Below the pieces are notes generated by a model. It was given only the letters and a program-made list of their open reading frames with translations, did not search any database and had not been told where the DNA came from. Positions 45,363-53,324 of a stretch of DNA of 64,000 nt are shown in pieces. This stretch comes from Caldicellulosiruptor naganoensis (GTDB lineage Bacteria > Bacillota > Thermoanaerobacteria > Caldicellulosiruptorales > Caldicellulosiruptoraceae), in contig NZ_CP113864.1 in the NCBI RefSeq assembly GCF_026914285.1, positions 2,139,001 to 2,203,000 of the forward strand. Reading direction: 5' to 3'. Both the position numbers and the translations under genes were made by a program. Position 1 is the stretch's first letter; each line of letters begins with the position of its first letter.

Positions 45363-46631
45363 TTAAGCTTTTGCACCCCCTAAAATCTTCTCTTGCCTCA
45401 GCTCTTTTGGCAAATCTAAGTATCCAAAATCATCGTCAAGGAGTCTGTGCTTTATGCTCTCAACATTTAAGCCCTCTTTTATCATATTTGTTATCATACC
45501 TGCTCTGTCAATTGAGTTTATAAACATAAACCCTAAAACACGGCCGTTTTTGATGTAAATCTTTCTATAGCTATTTTTTTCCTTATCATGCTTTACAAGA
45601 ACCTCTATATCATCTGAGTTTGGCATGACAATTCCTGCTGTTATCATATGCACATCAAAAAATCCTATAGAGTTCATTGGAAAGCCTCTGTCAAAGGTCT
45701 TTTCAACTCCTGCCATATTATAACCTGCCGTCTCGCCCTGATTGTACGCATTCGGCCAGATAGGAATTACTCTTTGCTGCTGATAGACGCAGTCATACCC
45801 CTCTGCGCAGTCACCTGCTGCATATACATCTTCAAGGTTTGTCCTCATATGGTCATCTACAACAATTCCGCGATTGATTTTGAGCTCTGTCCCTTTTAAA
45901 AAGTCAATGTTTGGAACAACACCTATGGCAAACACAACTATGTCGGTATCTAAAACCTCACCATTTTTCAGCTTTACTTTTTCAACCTTGCCATCCCCAA
46001 TTATCTCATCAACAGATGTTTCAAGTTTAAAAACAATCCCGTGTTTTTCCAGTTCATCCTGAACTATCTTTGATGCCTCTAAATCCAAGATAGAGCCCAA
46101 AATCCTGTTTGCAAGCTCAACAACAGTAACCTCCAAGCCTCTTTTGATAAGCGCCTCTGCTGCTTTAAGACCAGAAAGTCCCGCACCAATAACCATTGCC
46201 TTTTTTGCACCATTCTTGATAGCTTCATCTATGGCTTTTACATCATCAAACTTGATAAATGTAAAGACATTTTTTAGCTCAAATCCTTTTGTAGGTGGCA
46301 CGAAAGGCTTCCCACCTGTTGCAATAAGGAGCTTATCGTATTTTACTTTACTTCCATCATCAAGCACAACCTCTTTGTTTTTGAAGTCAACTGAGACAGC
46401 TCTTTTGCCAAGGATTGCTTCTACCTTGTTCTTTTCGTAATAATCCTCATCCCTTATATACATCTTGTTCTCGTCAACTTTTCCACCAAGATAGTATGAA
46501 ATAAGCGGTCTTGAATACACCCTGTACTTTTCATCTGAGATTACAACAATAGGGTTTTGGAGATCTACTTTTCTTATCGCCTCAATACAGCCACAGGCTG
46601 CAACAGAGTTTCCTATTATAACATATCTCAT
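45363..46631 (-). CDS. FAD/NAD(P)-dependent oxidoreductase of the glutamate synthase complex
   Basis: A 422-residue pyridine-nucleotide-disulfide-type flavoprotein. FAD-binding VIIGNSVAACGCIEAIRK lies at the N-terminus, the KLLIATGGKPFVPP motif follows, NAD(P)-binding MVIGAGLSGLKAAEALIKRGLEVTVVE is in the middle, and the second FAD motif VYAAGDCAE comes later. It lacks the redox CxxxxC of disulfide reductases and resembles NADH oxidase/nitrite-reductase-type electron carriers. Its position inside the glt operon suggests it passes electrons between NAD(P)H and the ferredoxin subunit, replacing GltD. A direct role with ferredoxin is inference. Confidence 0.87.
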   Translation of the reverse strand: MRYVIIGNSVAACGCIEAIRKVDLQNPIVVISDEKYRVYSRPLISYYLGGKVDENKMYIRDEDYYEKNKVEAILGKRAVSVDFKNKEVVLDDGSKVKYDKLLIATGGKPFVPPTKGFELKNVFTFIKFDDVKAIDEAIKNGAKKAMVIGAGLSGLKAAEALIKRGLEVTVVELANRILGSILDLEASKIVQDELEKHGIVFKLETSVDEIIGDGKVEKVKLKNGEVLDTDIVVFAIGVVPNIDFLKGTELKINRGIVVDDHMRTNLEDVYAAGDCAEGYDCVYQQQRVIPIWPNAYNQGETAGYNMAGVEKTFDRGFPMNSIGFFDVHMITAGIVMPNSDDIEVLVKHDKEKNSYRKIYIKNGRVLGFMFINSIDRAGMITNMIKEGLNVESIKHRLLDDDFGYLDLPKELRQEKILGGAKA

Positions 46632-46652
46632 CTTGTTTCATTTCCCCCTTTT

Positions 46653-47120
46653 TTACACCTCTTTGATTACAAGTGCCTCGTTCGGGCAGTTCTTGACGCA
46701 CGCAGGCTCGCCAAGCTCTAAGCACAAATCACATTTAGATGCTGCTTTTTTGTTCTCTCCGCGCCTTACTGCCCCGTGCGGACATGCCATTATACACGAC
46801 CAGCAGCCGACACACTTTTCCTCATCGCAGATGACTCTTCCGTCTTCAAGCTTTTTCATAGCACCTGTGATACAAGCTTTAGTGCAGGGGGCATCGTCGC
46901 AATGTCTACATTGCAGTGCAAAGGTTGTCCACTCACCACTTTTTTCCTCAACTAAAATCCTTGGAGTTGGTTTTGAATCCTTATGTTTGTTGTAAAGTTT
47001 TACAAGCTCATGGGCCTTCACAGTTGGCTTTTTGTATTTAGAGTGGGCATACACACAGTAGACCTCGCACAAATGGCAGCCCACACACACCTCTTCTTTT
47101 GGAAATATCTTCTTTGCCAC
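46653..47120 (-). CDS. polyferredoxin electron-transfer subunit (4 x 4Fe-4S)
   Basis: A 155-residue HycB/DmsB-like iron-sulfur protein with four Cys clusters: CVGCHLCEVYC, CRHCDDAPCTKAC, CVGCWSCIMACP and CDLCLELGEPACVKNCP, together able to hold four [4Fe-4S] centres. It should shuttle electrons to the FMN/[3Fe-4S] subunit GltB2. I start at GTG 47120, nine bases after GAGGGGG. The longer frame from 47144 overlaps the end of gltB2 by 20 bases and begins before that site. Confidence 0.88.
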   Translation of the reverse strand: MAKKIFPKEEVCVGCHLCEVYCVYAHSKYKKPTVKAHELVKLYNKHKDSKPTPRILVEEKSGEWTTFALQCRHCDDAPCTKACITGAMKKLEDGRVICDEEKCVGCWSCIMACPHGAVRRGENKKAASKCDLCLELGEPACVKNCPNEALVIKEV

Positions 47121-47124
47121 CTTT

Positions 47125-48633
47125 TTAGACCCCCTCTCCTGCATGCTTCACACCTAAGATCTCCATCTCTTTTTCTGTAAGCCCAACTGCCCTGAGCATA
47201 AGCCTGTTTCCTCTCAAGCTCTCCAAAGCATTTATCCCCATCAGGCCCAGCATCTCTTTTATCTCATGAGCCCATGCTTTTAGCAAGTTTGCCGCTCTTC
47301 TTGCACCAATCTCTGGATTTAGTCTTTTTACCAAAACTGGGTCCTGTGTTGCAATACCCCAGTTGCACTTTCCAGTGTGGCACTTTTGGCAAACGTGGCA
47401 CCCCAAGGAAATCAGCGCTGCTGTTCCAATGAAAACAGCATCAGCACCAAGTGCAATGGCTTTTACAACATCTGCGCTATTTCTGATTGACCCTGCAACA
47501 ATGATTGATACCTGATTTCTAATTCCTTCTTCTCTAAGTCTTGAGTCCACCGCTGCCAAAGCCAGCTCAATAGGTATACCAACATTATCTCTTATTCTAA
47601 GCGGCGCTGCACCTGTTCCGCCTCTGACACCATCTATTGTGATAAAATCAGCCCCAGCTCTTGCAATACCAGAGGCAATTGCCGCAACGTTGTGAACTGC
47701 TGCAATCTTGACACCAACTGGTTTTGTGTAGTTTGTTGCCTCTTTTAGCGCAAAAATGAGCTGTCTTAAATCTTCAATTGAATAAATATCATGGTGTGGT
47801 GCTGGTGAGATTGCATCAGAACCAATTGGAATCATCCTTGTTCTTGATACCTCTTCACCAACCTTCTCACCAGGAAGGTGCCCGCCAATCCCCGGCTTTG
47901 CACCCTGACCTATCTTTATCTCAATTGCCGCACCTGCATTTAAATAGTCAACATCAACTCCAAATCTTCCTGATGCGCACTGAACTATTGCTCTTTCTTT
48001 GTACTTGTAAAGCTTTTGATGAAGGCCACCTTCACCTGTATTCCAGTATGTTCCTACCTCAACTGCTGCTGCCGCCAAAGACTCGCAAGCATTGAGTGAA
48101 ATAGAGCCAAATGACATCGCAGAAAACATAATAGGTACTTCTAATTCAAGCTGTGGCGGAAGTTTGGTTTTAAGATTACCATTTTCATCAAACTCAAGTT
48201 TGTCAGGTTTTCTACCAATAAAGGTTTTAAGCTCCATTGGCTCTCTCAGCGGGTCAATTGACGGATTTGTAACCTGGGACGCGTTTATTAAGAGTCTATC
48301 CCAATAAATGGGAATAAGCTTGTCGCAACCCATACCAGTCAGAAGTATTCCGCCTGTTTCTGCTTGTTTGTATATTTCATTTATATATGAAGGTGTCCAG
48401 TTTGCGTTCTCTTTGAATGCATTTTCTGTCTTTTTGATTGTAATTGCTTTTGTTGGGCACATTACAACACATCTGTGACATGCAACACACTTTGAAGAAT
48501 CTGCAAACACTCTGTCTTCTTCTTCATCATATTCATGAACTTCGTTTGCACACTGTTTGACACACACTTTACAGCGAATGCACTTTAGCTCGTCCCTTAC
48601 AACCTCAAATTCGTTTTCATATAGCGAAATCAT
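47125..48633 (-). CDS. gltB2: glutamate synthase FMN-domain subunit (GltB2) with N-terminal ferredoxin
   Basis: A 502-residue archaeal-type glutamate synthase catalytic subunit. Two N-terminal [4Fe-4S] motifs (CIRCKVCVKQC and CVACHRCVVMCP) precede the FMN-binding TIM barrel: PIMFSAMSFGSISLNA, NTGEGG, AKPGIGGHLPGEKV, ITIDGVRGGTGAAP and GADAVFIGTAAL. CHVCQKCHTGKCNWGIA provides the [3Fe-4S] ligands. It makes glutamate from 2-oxoglutarate and channelled ammonia. The start is ATG 48633, overlapping the gltB1 stop by four bases (ATGA); a longer frame to 48711 runs into gltB1 and is rejected. Confidence 0.93.
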   Translation of the reverse strand: MISLYENEFEVVRDELKCIRCKVCVKQCANEVHEYDEEEDRVFADSSKCVACHRCVVMCPTKAITIKKTENAFKENANWTPSYINEIYKQAETGGILLTGMGCDKLIPIYWDRLLINASQVTNPSIDPLREPMELKTFIGRKPDKLEFDENGNLKTKLPPQLELEVPIMFSAMSFGSISLNACESLAAAAVEVGTYWNTGEGGLHQKLYKYKERAIVQCASGRFGVDVDYLNAGAAIEIKIGQGAKPGIGGHLPGEKVGEEVSRTRMIPIGSDAISPAPHHDIYSIEDLRQLIFALKEATNYTKPVGVKIAAVHNVAAIASGIARAGADFITIDGVRGGTGAAPLRIRDNVGIPIELALAAVDSRLREEGIRNQVSIIVAGSIRNSADVVKAIALGADAVFIGTAALISLGCHVCQKCHTGKCNWGIATQDPVLVKRLNPEIGARRAANLLKAWAHEIKEMLGLMGINALESLRGNRLMLRAVGLTEKEMEILGVKHAGEGV

Positions 48634-49724
48634 ACTATCACCCCTTCGTCCAAAGTAACATAAACAGCTTCGCCACCCTTTGGCATCCAGACCTTTTCTG
48701 GGTCTTTGCAAATTTCTCTAATAGCCGACTCTTCTGATGCAACATAAACAAAATCGCCTTTTTGCGCTGCAACCAGCGGCCTTAGCTTTATCCTATCATT
48801 TAATGCTAATATTCCATTTGCGAAACCTAAAATGATAGAAAACGGCCCATTTACAAGGCACGATTGGTAAACTATCCTGATAGCTCTCAGTTTCTCTCTT
48901 TCTTGTTCGCTTTGCCTGTCGATCACACTCCAAAACGGCGCTGCTAACGCTTTTGTTGCAATCTCAACAGGAAGTCCGTGTCTTCTTAGAAGAAGGTCAA
49001 AAAGGTATGCCATGACCTCGGTGTCTGTTCTGAGTGTACATTTGTATCCAAACATCTCTAAATACCTATAATTTGTGCCATATGACGAAATCTCGCCATT
49101 GTGGACAATTGACCAGTCAAGCAGCGTAAACGGATGCGCACCGCCCCACCAACCAGGTGTGTTTGTCGGAAATCTTGAGTGCGCTGTCCAGATATATGCT
49201 TTATATTCATCAATTCTGAAAAACTCGCCTATGTCCTCAGGATACCCAACTCCTTTGAATGCGCCCATGTTCTTACCGCTTGAAAAGACATATGCACCAT
49301 CAATCTGGCTGTTTATGAACATAACACTGTCCACCACAAAGTCCTCTTCTGTTTTTTCTGTGTCTCTCAACCTTTTTTCAAGAGGTTTTACAAAGTATCG
49401 CCAAACAATTGGAGCGTTTTGAATGCTTGAAACTTTTCTTGTTGGAATAACCTCACTCTCTAATATTTCAAAGTTTTGGTTTAGAAAGTGTTCTGTGTCC
49501 TCCTTTGCTTTTATATCATCAAAGAATAGATGAAAAGCATACCAGTCTTTCCTGTCAGGATAGATTCCATAAGCTGCAAACCCACCACCAAGTCCATTTC
49601 CTCTCTCTTTCATAATTGCAATGGAATTTATAATGTCTGTACCAGAAACCCTCACACCCTTCTTGTTTATAAACCCAGAAATAGCACAACCTGATGGAAT
49701 CCTAACTTGCCCTTCCCTTAGCAA
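48630..49724 (-). CDS. gltB1: glutamate synthase glutamine amidotransferase subunit (GltB1)
   Basis: A 364-residue class II (Ntn) glutamine amidotransferase corresponding to the N-terminal domain of GltB. The nucleophile is most likely Cys13 (PSGCAISGF), exposed by removal of a 12-residue propeptide. Further marks are AHSRFPTNTPGWWGGAHPF, VHNGEISSYGTN and LRTDTEVMAYLFDLL. It releases ammonia from glutamine. The start is TTG 49724, 7 bases after AGGAGGT. First gene of the operon gltB1-gltB2-ferredoxin-flavoprotein-gltB3, transcribed from the promoter at 49849-49877. Confidence 0.92.
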   Translation of the reverse strand: MLREGQVRIPSGCAISGFINKKGVRVSGTDIINSIAIMKERGNGLGGGFAAYGIYPDRKDWYAFHLFFDDIKAKEDTEHFLNQNFEILESEVIPTRKVSSIQNAPIVWRYFVKPLEKRLRDTEKTEEDFVVDSVMFINSQIDGAYVFSSGKNMGAFKGVGYPEDIGEFFRIDEYKAYIWTAHSRFPTNTPGWWGGAHPFTLLDWSIVHNGEISSYGTNYRYLEMFGYKCTLRTDTEVMAYLFDLLLRRHGLPVEIATKALAAPFWSVIDRQSEQEREKLRAIRIVYQSCLVNGPFSIILGFANGILALNDRIKLRPLVAAQKGDFVYVASEESAIREICKDPEKVWMPKGGEAVYVTLDEGVIV

Positions 49725-49848
49725 TTTTTATACCTCCTGTATATAAATTGAAATTTTTGCTTACAATTCTTTCTTTATGAGTAAAATTCTTATATACTTT
49801 TGCATGCAAAGAACAACATTCATACATGTATACAATGGGTTAAGTTTA

Positions 49849-49877
49849 ATTATAGCAACAAATTTTAAAATCTTCAA
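49849..49877 (-). promoter_or_regulatory. sigma-A promoter of the glutamate synthase operon
   Basis: On the minus strand TTGAAG (49877-49872), a 17-base spacer and TATAAT (49854-49849). The predicted leader is about 118 bases and contains the palindrome ATACATGTAT (49822-49831). Confidence 0.75.
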
Positions 49878-49904
49878 TAATAAATTGAGGTAAATTTCTT
49901 GCTT

Positions 49905-49953
49905 CTTGCAAGTTGAAAATAAAAAACTTGCAATTTTGGTACAGAACTTGCAA
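49905..49953. repeat. three phased CTTGCAA motifs upstream of the glt promoter
   Basis: CTTGCAA occurs at 49905-49911 (there within the palindrome CTTGCAAG), 49927-49933 and 49947-49953, spaced 22 and 20 bases, close to two helical turns. They lie about 65 to 110 bases upstream of the predicted glt start. A related ATTGCAAT palindrome is at 50003-50010, before the divergent cupin gene. They look like tandem regulator sites. Confidence 0.55.
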
Positions 49954-50075
49954 AACATTGGGTGTTAAAATAAAAAGCAAAAAATTTTGAATATATCTTC
50001 TAATTGCAATGATTATGGGTTAGAATTTAAGTATAACATACTGAAGAGAAAAAACGAATTTTTTGAGGTGAGAAA

Positions 50076-50399
50076 ATGCCAAAACGAAATATAAATGAGC
50101 AGCCATCGCTGTTTGGTGACCCAGGATTTTCCTCGTGGGGAATTGCTTATTACAAAAAAGGACAAAAAAACATTGTAGAGAGACATACTCACGACTGTGA
50201 TGAGTACTATTTTGTGCTTGAGGGTAAAATAAAAGTAATTTCAGAAGAGAGGGAATACATACTTGAAAAAGGTGATATGCTTTGGACAAGGATGGGAGAT
50301 TTTCATGAAATTGTAGAAGCTTTAGAGGACACAACAATGTTTTGGCTGGAAGGTCCTCTTATGGGCAAAAGGCGAAAAGGCCATCAGTATGAGCTATGA
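50076..50399 (+). CDS. single-domain cupin protein
   Basis: A 107-residue cupin. The first motif is ERHTHDCDEYYFVLEGKIKV (His-x-His with Glu further on) and the second is MLWTRMGDFHEIVEAL (Gly-Asp-x-His). The metal ligands H37, H39, E43-type and a later His are present. The function of such small cupins (enzyme or sensor) cannot be read from sequence. It is divergent from gltB1 with a 350-base AT-rich region between. GAGGTGAGAAA precedes the ATG. Followed by a strong terminator. Confidence 0.8.
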   Translation: MPKRNINEQPSLFGDPGFSSWGIAYYKKGQKNIVERHTHDCDEYYFVLEGKIKVISEEREYILEKGDMLWTRMGDFHEIVEALEDTTMFWLEGPLMGKRRKGHQYEL

Positions 50400-50408
50400 A
50401 AGAAATGT

Positions 50409-50446
50409 AGGCTGTCACAACCCTTTTGATGTGACAGCCTTTTTTT
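50409..50446 (+). terminator. strong intrinsic terminator after the cupin gene
   Basis: AGGCTGTCACA (50409-50419) pairs perfectly with TGTGACAGCCT (50430-50440), followed by seven T. Confidence 0.92.
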
Positions 50447-50490
50447 CAGTATGTTTCTTCTATTATTTCTTCTTAATTGTATTTATTACT

Positions 50491-52854
50491 TCACTGACCG
50501 TAAATCTCATCACTTACAGTTTGGCTATTGGATTGAAAAGTCGAATCTGACCCAGAATTGGTTTGCGTTCCTACTGCTGAATTTTTCTCTATTGGCTGTA
50601 GTTCAGTAGTTTTATTTGAAGTTTCACTATTTTGCTTGGTTTGTTGAGAAGGTGCAATGTTGGACTGTTTTATAGCTTCATTGTTTTTAAATTGCTGGGT
50701 GACTGTTTGAGTGTCATTCTGCCCCGGTGAATTTTGAACTCTTACTTGAGAAAGTTCTTGCTGTGTTATATTATTGTTAAAATCCTCTTTTGAATTTGAA
50801 TTTACACTGGCAGTGGAGGGTGTAGAAACATTTAAAACTTGTGTACCAGGAGTTGCGGAAGAAATGTTAATATTTTGATTATATGTTCTGGAATTACTTT
50901 TATACACATAACCTTTATACACCCTATATGGTTTTGTAAAGTTGTGCCTTATTCCCTTTTCACTCACAATCTTATCCATAATTCCTTTAAAAATCTTTAC
51001 TGCGGGATTTGTTCCATCAAGATAGTCCAAAGGCCTTGGCTCATCTTCACCTACCCACACACCTAAAACATAATCGGGGGTATATCCTACAAACCACCTG
51101 TCTTTGTTATCGTCAGTTGTACCTGTTTTGCCTGCAACAGGATAATCAAAGCTCGTACCAATGGTTATCCCTGTTTTTACAACACTCTGAAGCATATAAG
51201 TCAAAAGCTGCGCATTCTTTTCTTCCATCACTCTTTTGCTATCATCTGTATTCTCATAAATGGTATTACCATATCTATCCTCTATTTTTGTGATAAAATG
51301 TGGTTTTTTATACACTCCTCCATTTGCAACTGCTGCAAACGCAGCTGTCAGCTCAATTGGTTTTACTCCATAGGTAAAACCACCAATTGCAATGGACAAG
51401 TTATTTTTGTCTTCCTCGGTCAAAGTAGTAAATCCAAATTTTCGGAGATTTTCGTAAACATTTTGAACACCCAACTTGTATGCAAGCTTTACTGCTGGTA
51501 CATTGGCCGACCATACAAGAGCCTGTCTTAGGGTCATATAACCTTTGTAGCTACTATAGCCAGTTTTATTTGCATACCAGTTTTTAGGTGCATATCCTCC
51601 AATAGAAAAAGGTGCATCTAATATAACACTCCATGGGCTATAGCCCCTTTCTAAAGCTAAGGCATAAACAGCAATGGGCTTTATTGCAGAACCTGGTTGG
51701 CGTACAGACATGGTAGCTCTGTTAAAAACTCGCACTGCACTCATATTGCCTCTTCCACCAATTATACCTTTCACAGCTCCTGTTCTAAAATCAATCAACA
51801 CAGCTGCTGCTTGTGGCTGTGGAATTCCATTTTTGTCGTAATACCTAACTGTAGGCATATACCTTGAATTTGAAAAAACTTCCTCCATCGCGCTTTGAAT
51901 GCTTCTGTCCAATGTTGTGTAAATCCTAAGTCCTCCACCATAGACTAAGTCCTCTGCCTCTTCTTCTGTAATTCCTTTTTGTCTTTGGAGTACTTCAATT
52001 GCCTCATCTATAACAGAATCTACAAAATAAGGATATTTGTATGGAAGTAAATTCCTGCTACTATTTTTTGCATATACAAGCTTTTGATTAATTGCTTGGT
52101 AATACTCTTCTTCGGTGATATACCCCAGCTCTAACATTTTCTTTAGTACGAGTTCTTGTCTTTTCTTTGCATGATCAGGGAACTTAAATGGATTGTAATA
52201 GGAAGGATTTTTTGTTATACCAGCAATCAGCGCACATTCAGCCAAAGACAGTTTTGAGACATCTTTGCCAAAGTAAGTATATGCGGCAGCCTGTACACCA
52301 TAAGCACCATTTCCAAGGTTTATTGTATTTAAGTATTCCTCTAAAATCTGCTGTTTTGTAAGTCTTTTTTCCAGTTGTATCGCCAGATATTGCTCTTGTA
52401 TTTTTCTTTTAAACGACTTTTCAAACATCAAAAGCTTATTTCTCACAAGTTGCTGGGTAATTGTACTTGCTCCTTCAGCTAAAGTTCCCTTTTGAAGATT
52501 ATGCACAAATGCCCCAATAATCCTTTTTATATCAATTCCATTGTGCTGCCAAAATCTTTCATCCTCAATGGCAACAAACGCATTTATGAGGTCTTTGGGT
52601 ATTTGATTATACGAAACTCTAACACCACTTTGCCCCCTGTTTAAAGTAGCTACCTCTTTTCCTATTTCATCAAATACTATTGTAGCATCATTTACTGTAT
52701 CTTCTACAATTTCATCCAAAGTTCCAGGGGGAATGGCTTTAATATAAGCTGCAATTGTTCCACCCAAAGCTCCTATAGAGAATACTATTAGCGCTGCTAA
52801 GGTAAGTGCCAAAGATTTGAAAAAAGTTTGTAGAGGTCTTTTTTGCCCTTTCAC
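50491..52854 (-). CDS. ponA: class A penicillin-binding protein 1A
   Basis: A 787-residue bifunctional peptidoglycan synthase. It has an N-terminal membrane anchor (residues 14-38), a GT51 glycosyltransferase domain (EDERFWQHNGID, ASTITQQLVRN, KIQEQYLAIQLEKRLTKQQILEEYLN) and a transpeptidase domain with RQPGSAIKPI (SxxK Ser), SAN and KTGTTDD. The C-terminal 120 residues are a Ser/Asn/Gln/Thr-rich low-complexity tail (about 670-787). It polymerises and cross-links glycan strands outside the membrane. GTG start at 52854, 8 bases after a GGGGG site. Confidence 0.94.
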   Translation of the reverse strand: MKGQKRPLQTFFKSLALTLAALIVFSIGALGGTIAAYIKAIPPGTLDEIVEDTVNDATIVFDEIGKEVATLNRGQSGVRVSYNQIPKDLINAFVAIEDERFWQHNGIDIKRIIGAFVHNLQKGTLAEGASTITQQLVRNKLLMFEKSFKRKIQEQYLAIQLEKRLTKQQILEEYLNTINLGNGAYGVQAAAYTYFGKDVSKLSLAECALIAGITKNPSYYNPFKFPDHAKKRQELVLKKMLELGYITEEEYYQAINQKLVYAKNSSRNLLPYKYPYFVDSVIDEAIEVLQRQKGITEEEAEDLVYGGGLRIYTTLDRSIQSAMEEVFSNSRYMPTVRYYDKNGIPQPQAAAVLIDFRTGAVKGIIGGRGNMSAVRVFNRATMSVRQPGSAIKPIAVYALALERGYSPWSVILDAPFSIGGYAPKNWYANKTGYSSYKGYMTLRQALVWSANVPAVKLAYKLGVQNVYENLRKFGFTTLTEEDKNNLSIAIGGFTYGVKPIELTAAFAAVANGGVYKKPHFITKIEDRYGNTIYENTDDSKRVMEEKNAQLLTYMLQSVVKTGITIGTSFDYPVAGKTGTTDDNKDRWFVGYTPDYVLGVWVGEDEPRPLDYLDGTNPAVKIFKGIMDKIVSEKGIRHNFTKPYRVYKGYVYKSNSRTYNQNINISSATPGTQVLNVSTPSTASVNSNSKEDFNNNITQQELSQVRVQNSPGQNDTQTVTQQFKNNEAIKQSNIAPSQQTKQNSETSNKTTELQPIEKNSAVGTQTNSGSDSTFQSNSQTVSDEIYGQ

Positions 52855-53082
52855 CCTGCCTTCCCCCTTTCAGTGCAAAGCCACAAGCTGTTATCAATTT
52901 TTCTATTGAAAAATTTTAAGATGTATATCCCAAAATTTCAATCCATAGTTTGAAACAATATAGATTTTATAACTAATTCTGGCATCTAAGTCTTTTACAT
53001 AAATTTTAAAAATGGCTTGAAATTTTCATTTTCTTAAGGTAGAATATAATACACAATTAAATACTGCTACCTCCTTTTGTTT
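52855..53082. other. intergenic region between PBP1A and the riboswitch
   Basis: No gene. It holds the PBP1A leader (minus strand) and, on the plus strand, a candidate promoter for the riboswitch transcript: TTTTCA (53023-53028), 16-base spacer, TATAAT (53045-53050). Confidence 0.5.
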
Positions 53083-53191
53083 ATGTTAAAAGGGAGTAGC
53101 ACCGAAAGCCTTATCCTCAACATCCGCGAGGAGGTCTTTTGCCTTCTCTGGGGATAAGGGCCCAAAAAAGGGCGTGCGAGACTTTTAACAT
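53083..53191 (+). ncRNA. yybP-ykoY (Mn2+) riboswitch aptamer
   Basis: Closing stem P1 pairs ATGTTAAAAG (53083-53092) with CTTTTAACAT (53182-53191). Inside are the conserved GGGAGTAGC after P1 5', a CCGAAAG element, paired CTTATCC/GGATAAG arms, and GGGC...GCGAGAC just before P1 3'. This is the layout of the yybP-ykoY family, which binds Mn2+. The gene that follows is a P-type cation ATPase, a classic target of this class. The 3' strand of P1 is also the 5' arm of the terminator at 53181-53229, so ligand binding should favour read-through and switch the gene on. Recognition is by eye. Confidence 0.78.
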
Positions 53192-53229
53192 GTGATAATT
53201 TACATCACATGTTAAAAGTTTTTTTTTAT
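53181..53229 (+). terminator. riboswitch expression platform terminator
   Basis: ACTTTTAACATGTGA (53181-53195) pairs perfectly with TCACATGTTAAAAGT (53205-53219), followed by nine or more T. It competes with P1 of the aptamer for 53182-53191. Confidence 0.9.
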
Positions 53230-53324
53230 TTGTCTTTTAAAAAGATGTTTTTAAAACCATAATAGTTTTTGATGGGAACTTCTAAAAACTCTACAAAATA
53301 CTCATGAGGAGGGGGAATTTAAAG

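Noticed and set aside
48634-48711. N-terminal extension of GltB2
   Set aside because: Runs inside gltB1 coding sequence; the ATG at 48633 overlaps the gltB1 stop in the usual ATGA form.
49761-49958. 65-codon minus-strand frame in the glt leader
   Set aside because: It covers the glt promoter and repeat motifs and has no ribosome site; probably chance in AT-rich DNA.
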